From Thermoleptolyngbya sp046719575 (GTDB taxonomy: Bacteria > Cyanobacteriota > Cyanobacteriia > Elainellales > Elainellaceae): DNA of 14,267 nt. The notes beneath the pieces are model-generated. The model had not been told where the DNA came from, did no database searches, and saw only the letters and a list, made by a program, of their open reading frames with translations. The stretch spans positions 1 to 14,267 of the forward strand of contig JBDNCP010000127.1 in assembly GCA_046719575.1 (NCBI GenBank), in the 5' to 3' direction. Below are positions 1 through 6,801 of the stretch, in pieces (position 1 is the stretch's first letter; the number at the start of each line of letters is the position of its first letter). A program made the position numbers and the translations under genes.

Positions 1-2
1 GC

Positions 3-137
3 TATGCCGAACGCTTCGAGTGGAGCCGCGCCCTCCAGTTCCCGCCCCACGGCATCGTCCTCAATGCCGAACAACCGGGCGAAGTGCTGCGCTGCCTCCA
101 CCGCGACTCGCGCCCAACGGCCGCTGGGAATGAGTAA
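3..137 (+). CDS. Unknown small cyanobacterial protein, C-terminal end (partial)
   Basis: The frame is open from the left edge to TAA at 135-137 and gives 44 residues starting YAERFEWSRA and containing GEVLRCLHR. I do not recognise the family and assign no function. It is taken as coding because a clearly related, separately diverged reading frame lies at the other end of the window (14074-14267, minus): YAERFEWSRA is identical, and GEVLRCLHR there reads GDVLRYLQR. At the DNA level 29 of 30 bases match in the shared block (3-32 against 14152-14181, inverted). Codons are GC-rich like the core genes. The start lies outside the window. A hairpin terminator follows directly. Confidence 0.6.
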   Translation, partial: YAERFEWSRALQFPPHGIVLNAEQPGEVLRCLHRDSRPTAAGNE

Positions 138-148
138 GGCTGAGTAAG

Positions 149-195
149 AAAGGGGCGATCGCTCTTCTGATGAAGAGGAGGGCGATCGCCCTTTT
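149..195 (+). terminator. Rho-independent-type hairpin built on two HIP1 octamers
   Basis: An A-run and GGGGCGATCGC at 149-162 pair with GGGCGATCGCCC at 181-192, followed by a short T-run (192-195). TCTTC and GAAGA at the top extend the stem with a small bulge. It starts 11 bases after the stop codon of the partial gene. Both arms carry the cyanobacterial HIP1 octamer (155-162 and 182-189). These are the last HIP1 sites until 4090. Confidence 0.6.
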
Positions 196-415
196 ACGCC
201 TATAGAGGAGCAATTTTGCTCCGAAAGACCTCGCCAACGCTCAACCACATTCCATCACTTTTTCTTATATGAAGACCTGCTGAAGCGGTCTGCCTAACTC
301 CCGAAATCAGGGGTACTATACGGATCACAGTCTGCCTATCTCCCCAATTTGGCATCTTAGACAGACAGACTTCAGCCTAAATCTCCTTTGGAGGGTAGAT
401 AGGCAGACAAGACCA

Positions 416-435
416 GTCTAAATTACTAGTTAGAT
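416..435 (+). other. attI-like simple recombination site at cassette 1 junction
   Basis: GTCTAA (416-421) and GTTAGAT (429-435) form two inverted half-sites separated by 7 bases. GTTAGAT fits the integron core consensus GTTRRRY. The geometry resembles the simple site of class 1 integron attI, where CCCTAA and GTTAGGC are 6 bases apart. Crossover would fall between G429 and T430. A matching site with a 5-base spacer lies at 13768-13785 on the other strand. The assignment is by analogy, since no integrase gene is in the window. Confidence 0.45.
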
Positions 436-1497
436 GCCATAGCAAAATATGATAAGCTTTATAGGAAGATAAGGGATCCAAATCTCAATGGCAGTACCGG
501 ATTATCAGAGTCTAATGTTGCCTCTGCTTAAATATGCGGGAACTCGTAATAGTGAGATAACTACAAGTGAGGCAGTTGAGGTTCTAGCACAAGAATTAAA
601 TCTGACAGAGGAAGACTTGAGAGAAATGCTTCCTAGCGGAGCGCAGTCTACCTTTGGCAACCGAGTTGGCTGGGCTGCAACGTATCTGAAAAAAGCTGGA
701 CTGCTAGAACCTACTCGCAGAGGATACTATCAAATTACTGAAAGAGGACGTGAACTTCTCGCTAAGCAGCCCAAGGTCATAAATGTTAAACTCCTTGAGA
801 AGTACCCTGAGTTCCTTGAATTTAAGAAGCTGAAAGGGACTAGAGGGAAAAATGGCGAAGGAATTACTGAAACAAAATCAATACCTGATATCTCGGCGGT
901 CACTCCATCTGAGGCTTTAGAAGCTGCATATGAAAACCTTCGGTATGAATTAGCAGGTGAACTACTTGCCAAGCTCAAGGCAACTTCACCCACCTTTTTT
1001 GAGCGTGTTGTCGTTGAGCTTCTGGTCAAAATGGGGTATGGAGGCTCTCGATCTGACGCCGGAAGAGCGATCGGCAAAAGTGGAGATGGTGGTATTGACG
1101 GCATTATTAAAGAGGACAAACTGGGTCTTGACGTTGTTTATATTCAGGCAAAGCGGTGGGATACTACACCTGTAGGCAGACCTGACGTAATGCAATTTGC
1201 TGGGGCACTACAAGCTCAGAGAGCTAACAAGGGGATTTTTATCACTACGTCCCGATTTACGGAAGAGGCGAGAGATTATATATCTCAAATTGGCAGCAAG
1301 ATTGTCTTGATTGATGGTGAGCAATTAACCAGCTTAATGATAGAAAATGATGTGGGTGTTTCAACGGTGTCTCTATATCCAGTTAAAAAGATAAATAGCG
1401 ATTACTTTGATGAAGGCATCTAACACGCGCAATGCACCGGAACTTTGGGATATGCTGCTGGGTAGCCGGAGTTGTCTGAGTCCGGTGATTGCGAACG
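430..1497 (+). mobile_element. Putative integron-type gene cassette carrying mrr
   Basis: The boundaries follow the integron rule G/TTRRRY. The left junction is G429/T430 (GTTAGATGCC) and the right junction is G1497/T1498 (GTTAGCC). The first ten bases at the left, GTTAGATGCC (429-438), are the exact reverse complement of GGCATCTAAC at 1415-1424, where the attC-like site begins. This complementarity between the head of a cassette and its own attC is what a circular cassette produces. The 1068-bp unit contains one gene in cassette orientation, a 58-bp leader and the attC-like site, the normal cassette layout. It has no HIP1 site, unlike the core DNA of this window. Confidence 0.65.
488..1423 (+). 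CDS. mrr: Mrr-type restriction endonuclease (type IV, modified-DNA specific)
   Basis: A 311-residue protein with the usual two-part Mrr layout. Residues 1-95 form a winged-helix Mrr_N domain (GYYQITERGRELL near its end), then a linker, then the Mrr_cat PD-(D/E)XK nuclease fold at about 165-285. The visible catalytic pattern is D204 in GDGGIDG, followed by Q220-A-K222 in the QAK motif typical of Mrr. E173 in FFERVVVELL is a likely helper. Known Mrr proteins cut DNA carrying foreign methylation in the cytoplasm, so this gene probably restricts phage or incoming DNA; its actual specificity cannot be read. The protein has the expected length and no frameshift. Its TAA stop (1421-1423) lies inside the first core box of the attC-like site. 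An AAGGGA sequence upstream of ATG 488 is a weak ribosome site. Confidence 0.9.
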   Translation: MAVPDYQSLMLPLLKYAGTRNSEITTSEAVEVLAQELNLTEEDLREMLPSGAQSTFGNRVGWAATYLKKAGLLEPTRRGYYQITERGRELLAKQPKVINVKLLEKYPEFLEFKKLKGTRGKNGEGITETKSIPDISAVTPSEALEAAYENLRYELAGELLAKLKATSPTFFERVVVELLVKMGYGGSRSDAGRAIGKSGDGGIDGIIKEDKLGLDVVYIQAKRWDTTPVGRPDVMQFAGALQAQRANKGIFITTSRFTEEARDYISQIGSKIVLIDGEQLTSLMIENDVGVSTVSLYPVKKINSDYFDEGI

Positions 1498-1503
1498 TTA
1501 GCC
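1418..1503 (+). other. attC-like recombination site (cassette 1)
   Basis: An 86-bp imperfect palindrome. The outer box ATCTAAC (1418-1424) fits RYYYAAC; the other outer box, GTTAGCC (1497-1503), matches GTTRRRY at six of seven positions. The inner arms are CGCAATGCACCGGA (1427-1440) and TCCGGTGATTGCG (1481-1493). They pair completely except for one extra G in the first arm, which corresponds to the extrahelical base that sets strand choice in known attC sites. The loop of about 40 bases contains a further small CCGGA/TCCGG pairing. A second site with the same length, boxes and single extra G occurs in the opposite orientation at 11760-11845. I give moderate to good confidence because the call is by eye. 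Confidence 0.65.
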
Positions 1504-1711
1504 AGCTTCAGCTCTGGACGAGAGAGTCCGTTCAAGTCCTTGACATGATTGCAAACAGCTAAGAAGCAAATTCCTTCTACAAGGCAAAACTCATGTCTAG
1601 AACAACAAAGGTCTTTATCCTATTTGTTTCTTTGCTATGTTTTGGGAAGAGCTACCAGCAAAACAATGACAAACAAAACAATGACAAACAAATGCCACTC
1701 ACGCTGCATAA
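1504..1711. other. Gene-free gap between mrr cassette and parA operon
   Basis: No supported gene or RNA is seen. The bases just after the attC-like site (TCAGC then CTCTGG, about 1507-1516) resemble those after the second site on the minus strand (TCAGCG then TTCTGG), as if both cassettes had entered related recipient DNA. A perfect 15-bp tandem duplication lies at 1660-1689. No stem-loop terminator is visible for the minus-strand operon that ends at 1712, although its downstream strand is T-rich. Confidence 0.5.
1660..1689. repeat. Perfect tandem duplication, 15 bp x 2
   Basis: The unit AAAACAATGACAAAC occurs twice in a row (1660-1674 and 1675-1689) without mismatch. It lies in non-coding DNA between cassette 1 and the nuclease gene. 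Confidence 0.9.
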
Positions 1712-2161
1712 CTAAGTTTTTGCAAGTTCCTTTAGTTTTTCCAGGTATGGGAGATCTCTAATCGCATTTTGAAAAACCTCAGTTTCCTCGAATAAGTCTT
1801 GTAAGGTCAGCAGATGAATAGTGACTCGGTCAATATCAGGATGACCATAAAGACGACTTAAGAACGTTTCTTTATAGCCAACTCCGGACAGCATAATACT
1901 TACATCAGCATTATGGTATATGATATCTGAGTAATACTTTCTCGCTTCATCCTTATCTAGAAGTTTTCCACTCAATTTAGACTGAAAATGAATCTTCTTG
2001 CCTTCAAAATAAGTTGATCCATCGACACCATCATCTGGTCCTTCCGGCCCAGGTGTTAGTTGTAGACAATTAGCAAATCTTTGACCAAGCCTTTGCTTTG
2101 AGGCATTTTCAGCTTTAAGAATGCCTTCAATCAAGTAGTAAGTTGTTGGATCACTAAACAT
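1712..2161 (-). CDS. Small PD-(D/E)XK nuclease-like protein with QxK motif
   Basis: A 149-residue protein. Residues 41-62 read GPDDGVDG, a short beta hairpin, then HFQSK, with D47 and Q60-S-K62 in the order expected of an Mrr-like PD-(D/E)XK active site (D, then QxK). Glycine before the acid and the strand-like IHFQSKL support this. It has no DNA-binding domain of its own, so it is roughly a bare catalytic domain. It is the last gene of a minus-strand operon and begins 3 bases after the stop of the ribbon-helix-helix-like gene, with TAGGA just before its ATG. The tight spacing suggests translational coupling. It may cut DNA under guidance of its partners, or may be an inactive structural relative; activity is inferred from motif only. 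Confidence 0.6.
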   Translation of the reverse strand: MFSDPTTYYLIEGILKAENASKQRLGQRFANCLQLTPGPEGPDDGVDGSTYFEGKKIHFQSKLSGKLLDKDEARKYYSDIIYHNADVSIMLSGVGYKETFLSRLYGHPDIDRVTIHLLTLQDLFEETEVFQNAIRDLPYLEKLKELAKT

Positions 2162-2164
2162 ATC

Positions 2165-2611
2165 CTACAGTTTCTTTTTGCTAGATTTTTTGCTTCTGAT
2201 ATTTAGGTTCTTCTCATGTAAAACCTTAATACCTGCAACAGCGTATTTTCCTGCTTCCTCCACTTTATTCACGCCTGAATTTTTAAGTTTGCTTAATGTC
2301 TCAGCATTAAGTAGAAGATCATGACAACTGGAGCCTAGCCGCTTAGGGTAATACCGTAGATCTTTTACCTCAACCCCTTTTTTCTCAGACAAAAAGATGA
2401 CGTACTGAATACATGAGTTCAACATGGTTCTTACAGATACACCAAAAACTCTACAGTACTCCTCAACTTTTCTCTCTTGAGACTCAGATAAATATATTTT
2501 TAATGATATCCCACCTTCTCTAGAATCTCGGTTATTCAAACCAGAAGAAATTAGATAGTCCACTGCCCCATTTTCTGCACTTTGCTTTTCTTGTTGAAAT
2601 TTTGCTGTCAT
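2165..2611 (-). CDS. Ribbon-helix-helix-like DNA-binding protein, probable ParA partner
   Basis: A 148-residue protein. Residues about 35-75 read as a short strand (ISLKIYLSE) followed by two helices (ERKVEEYCRVFG and SVRTMLNSCIQYVI), the outline of a ribbon-helix-helix domain. The C-terminus (residues 138-148) is strongly basic (KKSSKKKL). The N-terminal 33 residues look disordered. The gene sits 33 bases after parA and 3 bases before the nuclease, with a clear AGGAG ribosome site. In type Ib partition systems a small ParA is paired with a ribbon-helix-helix centromere-binding protein of the ParG class, so that role fits, together with autorepression of the operon. The fold is inferred by eye and the family is not certain. 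Confidence 0.5.
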   Translation of the reverse strand: MTAKFQQEKQSAENGAVDYLISSGLNNRDSREGGISLKIYLSESQERKVEEYCRVFGVSVRTMLNSCIQYVIFLSEKKGVEVKDLRYYPKRLGSSCHDLLLNAETLSKLKNSGVNKVEEAGKYAVAGIKVLHEKNLNIRSKKSSKKKL

Positions 2612-2644
2612 CAGAATCTCCTAGCTAAACTATATGTGTGTGAG

Positions 2645-3286
2645 TCAACTTAGAAGAGAGTCAAAGTAACTATTCAAGCTTTCAAGACCCGGATAGTCCC
2701 AAATGAAACGTCCTTCATCGAGTGCCTTATCTACTTCTCTGTTCAAATCTTTCATACGTCTAGCTAGCTTATAACTGCTTGGCAATTCCGATATACGTTG
2801 TATTTTTTCGTTAATTGTTTGTTTATATGAGCCTAATGGCACAATAACAACACTAGGTGTAAAACCTGCTTTCCTCTCTAATTTTGAAATTACTGGCAAA
2901 GTGTCATATAAGCCTTCAAGTGCCCAAGGGTGCTTACTGACAGGGATAAATACACGATCAGGATTGTTATCGACTATAATTTTAACTGTCTCAGGCAAAG
3001 GTGTACTCATATCGAGAATGATATGATCGTAAGTTTGAGGGTCAGCTATTCGGCTTATTGGTTCACGGTCAGGATTCCAGATAACTGATAAGCGATTATT
3101 GTAGTCCTCCATTTCCAATGGTGTTCTTGCCTTGCTCCGGAAATAGAAAAACCAAGCGTTTCGTTGTGTGTCACAATCAATCAAAAGAATGCGGTTTATT
3201 TGAGTCGTGAGAACACCTGCTAAATGAACTGCCAATGTTGTTTTGCCAGCGCCTCCTTTATGTTGAGTGCAAAGAATGATGCTCAA
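2645..3286 (-). CDS. parA: ParA/MinD-family ATPase (small, type Ib-like)
   Basis: A 213-residue protein with a deviant Walker A motif HKGGAGKTT (residues 9-17, signature lysine K10), the Walker A' motif LLIDCDTQ (34-41) and Walker B HIILDMS (88-94). There is no N-terminal helix-turn-helix extension, and the length fits the small ParA class that uses a separate ribbon-helix-helix partner. Such ATPases bind DNA non-specifically when ATP-bound and move plasmid or chromosomal cargo. The start is TTG at 3286, supported by GGAGA seven bases upstream and by motif position; no better ATG exists. First gene of a three-gene minus-strand operon with a DNA-binding protein and a nuclease. It may be a plasmid or mobile-element remnant rather than the host chromosome segregation gene. 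Confidence 0.85.
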   Translation of the reverse strand: MSIILCTQHKGGAGKTTLAVHLAGVLTTQINRILLIDCDTQRNAWFFYFRSKARTPLEMEDYNNRLSVIWNPDREPISRIADPQTYDHIILDMSTPLPETVKIIVDNNPDRVFIPVSKHPWALEGLYDTLPVISKLERKAGFTPSVVIVPLGSYKQTINEKIQRISELPSSYKLARRMKDLNREVDKALDEGRFIWDYPGLESLNSYFDSLLS

Positions 3287-3655
3287 TTTTGTCTCCAGAT
3301 GATTAAGTTGTGTTAAGGGAAGGTTGCAAAAGCCTCTGTCTCATTTTACCGCTCCTACTCTAAAAGTTCAGTAGCCTTGATGGGTATCAGGCTGTTGCCA
3401 GCAGCCCAACATAGGCTCTGAGGGAGACGGAGTCAATAGTCAACTGTAAAAAGGACTGAGTCAATTGATGCATAGACTCCAAACACAGCAGACCATAAGC
3501 CAGCTTCAGGCTGACTCTATCGTATTCATCGCCGTATTCCTAAATGCTTTCCGTTCGTTGAATTTTCAGGTGTGTTTCGGCTCTAGGGGAATATGCTTAG
3601 GTCTTGGCAACTATGCTAGAGTTCAAGCAGGTGTGCAATGCAATCTTATGATTGC
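3287..3655. other. Gene-free region upstream of parA and of the IS remnant
   Basis: This stretch must contain the parA promoter on the minus strand, but no convincing box pair stands out. No RNA gene, attC-like site or long inverted repeat is seen. A 77-codon open frame across 3465-3698 has no ribosome site, no recognisable sequence and runs over the IS end, so it is not counted as a gene. Confidence 0.4.
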
Positions 3656-3713
3656 CTCATATCAATTTTCCAAGGATTTGCCATGTAGGGAGATGTAACT
3701 GAAACTCCTGGCA

Positions 3714-4147
3714 ATGTCAGGCATCCTCAAAATCGACATTAGCGAAGCGTCCGAAGCGCTTAAGGCAGTTTTAGAGCAACAGAAACGAGCTGCTCAGCGC
3801 CGCAAAGCTCAGGTGTTATGGTGGCTGAAAGCAGGTATTGGTGCAGCGATGCGAGCCGCGTCGGACTGCGGATGGTTTAGCGTCGCAAGTTGACGGGCTT
3901 TGGGGTATGGCCGAGCGGTTTAATTCGGTTTAATTCAGTGTTTCAGCTGCCTTATTGCGCTAAGGTCAACCCCATTGAGTGGGTCTAGCGGGAACTCAAG
4001 CAGGATTGAGCTTGGATTTACTTTGATGATGTTTGTCAACTCCAGCACGCCATTCGCCAATGGGTCTGTCGCCTTTCGCCTGAGTCGCTGCGATCGCTGA
4101 CTCAATGGGATTGGATGGTTGATGCTCTATGTGTAGTGGGTATTTAG
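3714..4147 (+). pseudogene. IS630-family transposase remnant
   Basis: The N-terminal part starts at ATG 3714 (MSGILKIDISEASEALKAVL) and ends at TGA 3891-3893. It matches the start of cyanobacterial IS630 transposases. From about 3940 the frame shifts, and the C-terminal part appears with QLPYCAKVNPIEWV, then an in-frame stop, RELKQD, another stop, and SPESLRSLTQWDWMVDALCVVGI, ending at TAG 4145-4147. NPIE holds the last acidic residue of the DDE triad. The two aspartates and the whole centre are missing. It cannot encode an active enzyme. Confidence 0.8.
3916..3935. repeat. Perfect tandem duplication, 10 bp x 2
   Basis: CGGTTTAATT occurs twice in a row. It lies at the deletion and frameshift zone of the transposase remnant and may mark the scar of the deletion. 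Confidence 0.85.
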
Positions 4148-4304
4148 AGAATTGATATGAGATTTTGCTGAGGATTGCATGAGTGAAGTCTCAGCCTTTA
4201 TTGAGATAAGTTTTAGTGAAAATCGAGGGTATCATCATTTTGAGTTTGAGAGGCCTGTCAAAATCAGCACCATGTTACCTGAGCGTTCAACTGAGAGTTT
4301 AGCC

Positions 4305-5573
4305 ATGTCCCCAGCGACCGTTGCAATTTCCGAGGCGTTGCCTCCATTGCAGCATCAGTATTCAGCTATTCGCCAACTGAGCGAAACCCTGTGCCGTCCT
4401 TTGGAAATTGAGGATTATGGCATTCAGAGTATGGCCGATGTCAGTCCGCCAAAGTGGCACTTGGCTCATACAACCTGGTTTTTTGAAACCTTCTTGCTCT
4501 GTCCTTTTCTGAAGAATTATGATGTTTTTCATCCGAAATACAGCTATTTATTTAATTCTTATTATGAAGCAGTTGGAAATCGCCATCCCCGCGCTCAGCG
4601 GGGATTGCTGTCTCGTCCCACCGTGGCAGAGGTGTATCAATACCGAGCCTATGTCGATGAAGCGATGCGATCGCTCTTTTCTAGCGTCCCTCTTTCTCCT
4701 GAAATCAGTGAGTTAATTACCTTAGGTCTTCACCACGAACAGCAGCATCAAGAATTGCTGTTGACGGATATCAAACATATTTTTGCCACAAATCCTTTGC
4801 GCCCTGCTTATCGATCTGCCGCGTCAAAAATTGCGCTGTCTGCCCCCACGCCGGCTCTCCATTTCGTCGAGTTTTCTGGTGGACTTCACACCATTGGGCA
4901 TCAGCAATCTGGCTTTGCTTTTGATAACGAAAGCCCCGCCCATCGCGTCTATCTCCAGGATTTTGCGCTGGCATCGCGCCTCGTGACGAATGGCGAGTAT
5001 CTGGAATTTATGGAGGCGGGCGGCTATAAAAGGCCCGAATACTGGCTATCGGAGGGCTGGGCAACCGTGCAGACCCAGCAATGGAATGCACCGCTGTATT
5101 GGGAAAAGATAGACGGCCAGTGGTGGGAAATGACGCTGATGGGAATGCAGCCGCTCAACTTGGCGCAGCCTGTGTGTCACGTTAGTTTATTCGAGGCGGA
5201 TGCGTTTGCGAATTGGTGCGATCGCCGTTTGCCCACCGAGGCAGAATGGGAAATCGCAGCCGCTAGGATGCCGATTGAGGGAAACTTGCTGGAGCGCGAT
5301 CGCCTCCATCCCCAGCCCGCAGCGGGTCAGGCACCACTCGAACAGATCTATGGCGATGTCTGGGAATGGACACAGAGTGCCTATCAGCCTTACCCTGGCT
5401 TCCGTCCTGCTGCGGGAGCGGTTGGTGAATACAACGGCAAGTTTATGTGCAACCAGACCGTTTTGCGGGGCGGTTCGTGCGTTACACCGCCTGGGCACAT
5501 TCGCCCCAGCTATCGTAACTTCTTTCCAGCAGGTACGCGATGGCAGTTCAGCGGCATTCGTTTGGCAATGTAG
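4305..5573 (+). CDS. egtB: Ergothioneine biosynthesis sulfoxide synthase EgtB
   Basis: Makes the C-S bond between hercynine and a thiol (cysteine or gamma-glutamylcysteine) with O2 on a non-heme iron, giving a sulfoxide intermediate of ergothioneine. From ATG 4305 the protein has 422 residues: a DinB-like N-terminal domain (15-165) and an FGE-sulfatase-like C-terminal domain (190-420). Iron ligands are visible as H55 in WHLAH and H144/H148 in HHEQQHQE. The C-terminal domain has LPTEAEWE, GDVWEW, YNGKFMCNQ and LRGGSC, typical of EgtB. The frame is open from ATG 4179, but that would add a tail beginning next to an IS end. ATG 4305 has GAGAG seven bases upstream, and ATG 4272 is a third choice. 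The partner egtD follows 204 bases downstream. No egtA, egtC or egtE is in the window. Confidence 0.92.
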   Translation: MSPATVAISEALPPLQHQYSAIRQLSETLCRPLEIEDYGIQSMADVSPPKWHLAHTTWFFETFLLCPFLKNYDVFHPKYSYLFNSYYEAVGNRHPRAQRGLLSRPTVAEVYQYRAYVDEAMRSLFSSVPLSPEISELITLGLHHEQQHQELLLTDIKHIFATNPLRPAYRSAASKIALSAPTPALHFVEFSGGLHTIGHQQSGFAFDNESPAHRVYLQDFALASRLVTNGEYLEFMEAGGYKRPEYWLSEGWATVQTQQWNAPLYWEKIDGQWWEMTLMGMQPLNLAQPVCHVSLFEADAFANWCDRRLPTEAEWEIAAARMPIEGNLLERDRLHPQPAAGQAPLEQIYGDVWEWTQSAYQPYPGFRPAAGAVGEYNGKFMCNQTVLRGGSCVTPPGHIRPSYRNFFPAGTRWQFSGIRLAM

Positions 5574-5777
5574 CCCAGTATCCTGGATGGATTTTCTTTC
5601 GTTTTTCTATACTGATGCACCGAGTGATTTTTTCCGTGCAGCGCCTCATGCGTTCTGAATGCCAAATCACATTCTGACAGCATGGAGTGTTTAATCTGCA
5701 ATAATCTGCTTGAATTTGACTCACAAATTGGACTATCTGAACCAGCGTTCTGTTTTTTAGCGTTCAAGGAACGGGCT

Positions 5778-6755
5778 ATGGCGGCTACTCTCAACTCTCA
5801 ACTGCATTATCGTCCGGTTAAGCTATACGACTTCCATCCGCCCTTGGAAGACTTTCAAGCAGCGGTTTTGGACGGTTTGCAGCGTTCCCCAAAGTCTATC
5901 TCGCCGCAATTCCTCTATGACAAGCGCGGGTCTGAATTGTTTGACGCAATCTGCACGCTGCCGGAATACTATTTGACGCGAACCGAAGTCCAACTTTTGC
6001 AGGATCACGCAACCGAAATTGCCACCTACCTGGGAAACGGGGCACTGGTGGAATTTGGCAGTGGCAGCAGCCAGAAAGTCCGCATTTTGCTGGATGCTGC
6101 ACCCCAGGTGCAGACCTATGTTGGGCTAGATATTTCACGACAGCATTTGTACGAAGCCTGTACGGCGCTGGCGCAAGATTACCCAGGGCTGGAGGCGATC
6201 GCCCTCTGCACCGACTACACGCAGCCGCTCCCCATTGCCCAAATTCCCGAACTGCAAAACCGCCACACCATCGGCTTTTTTCCGGGTTCTTCGATTGGCA
6301 ATCTGGAGCCAGCGGAAGCCGTCAAGTTTCTGCGAAATGCAGCAGTGCTGGGCGACCTGATCATCGGCGTGGATTTGAAGAAATCCGCCGCGATCCTAGA
6401 GCCGGCCTACGACGACGCGCAGGGGATTTCTGCCGCATTTGCCCTGAACTTGCTGACCCGTATTAACCGCGAATTAGGCGCAGATTTTGACCTGTCGCAG
6501 TTCACCTATCGCGCTCGCTACGACGAGACGTTTGGGCGAATTGAAATGCAGATTGTCAGTTTGACAGAGCAAACGATTCGCCTTGGCGAGGTGCAAATTA
6601 GATTTGCAGAGGGTGAGACGCTGCGAACGGAGTATTCCTACAAATACACCCCCGATGAGTTTCAAATGCTGGCAATGATGGCTGGACTCCAGCCCATTCA
6701 GGTTTGGATTGATGTTCAGCAGCAATTCAGCATCCATTACCTGAAGCGTCTCTAG
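5778..6755 (+). CDS. egtD: L-histidine N-alpha-methyltransferase EgtD
   Basis: Adds three methyl groups from S-adenosylmethionine to the alpha-amino group of histidine to give hercynine, the substrate of EgtB. The protein has 325 residues, close to the usual 320. Visible features are ISPQFLYDKRGSELFD (41-56), the SAM-binding VEFGSGSSQK (91-100) and YVGLDIS (114-120), FFPGSSIGNLEP (167-178), and EGETLRTEYSYKY (278-290), which contains the conserved glutamate of the histidine pocket (E280). ATG 5778 is chosen because AAGGA lies eight bases before it and the family starts about here; the frame is open back to 5682. The 204-base gap after egtB leaves room for its own promoter, but none is clear. 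It converges with the small gene ending at 6802. Confidence 0.95.
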   Translation: MAATLNSQLHYRPVKLYDFHPPLEDFQAAVLDGLQRSPKSISPQFLYDKRGSELFDAICTLPEYYLTRTEVQLLQDHATEIATYLGNGALVEFGSGSSQKVRILLDAAPQVQTYVGLDISRQHLYEACTALAQDYPGLEAIALCTDYTQPLPIAQIPELQNRHTIGFFPGSSIGNLEPAEAVKFLRNAAVLGDLIIGVDLKKSAAILEPAYDDAQGISAAFALNLLTRINRELGADFDLSQFTYRARYDETFGRIEMQIVSLTEQTIRLGEVQIRFAEGETLRTEYSYKYTPDEFQMLAMMAGLQPIQVWIDVQQQFSIHYLKRL

Positions 6756-6801
6756 ACCTATCATCTTCCTGTCTCTGCTGCATTCGCAAAATCGGTTCTC
6801 G

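Larger units (their letters stand above)
138..487. other. 350-bp intergenic stretch: terminator, repeats, cassette recipient site
   Basis: No gene is visible here. The stretch holds the terminator at 149-195, two forward copies of TCTGCCTA(A/T)CTCCC (289-302 and 331-345), one inverted copy (393-407), and an imperfect palindrome from about 351 to 438 whose ends are GGCATCT and AGATGCC. Segment 331-380 matches 13828 down to 13780 (minus strand) at 41 of 50 positions, with one gap. The segment from 430 onward is the start of the mrr cassette and acts as its leader. Confidence 0.6.
3656..4161 (+). mobile_element. Internally deleted IS630-family insertion sequence
   Basis: The ends are CTCATATCAATTTTC (3656-3670) and GAGAATTGATATGAG (4147-4161), which match as inverted repeats in 14 of 15 positions. 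Between them lie the first and last parts of an IS630-type transposase. The remnant is 506 bp, about half the usual size, so roughly the middle half of the transposase has been lost. No target-site TA is seen at the exact ends as drawn, so the true ends may differ by a few bases. The right end lies 17 bases before a possible upstream start of egtB. Confidence 0.75.

Noticed and set aside
289..407. Possible CRISPR repeats (TCTGCCTA copies)
   Set aside because: Only three copies here, in both orientations, with unequal spacing and variable ends. They fit inverted or integrase-site repeats better.
1700..1725. GTTATGC after the nuclease stop (minus strand) as an attC core box
   Set aside because: It deviates from GTTRRRY, and no matching RYYYAAC arm or palindrome is found upstream in the nuclease gene.
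1549..1761. Open frame of 70 codons between mrr and the nuclease gene
   Set aside because: It spans the 15-bp tandem repeat, overlaps the nuclease gene on the other strand, and has low-complexity codons.
3465..3698. Open frame of 77 codons upstream of the IS remnant
   Set aside because: No ribosome site, no recognisable family, and it runs across the IS left end.
4179..4304. Upstream start of egtB at 4179
   Set aside because: It adds 42 residues with no family likeness beginning next to an IS end; ATG 4305 has a better ribosome site.
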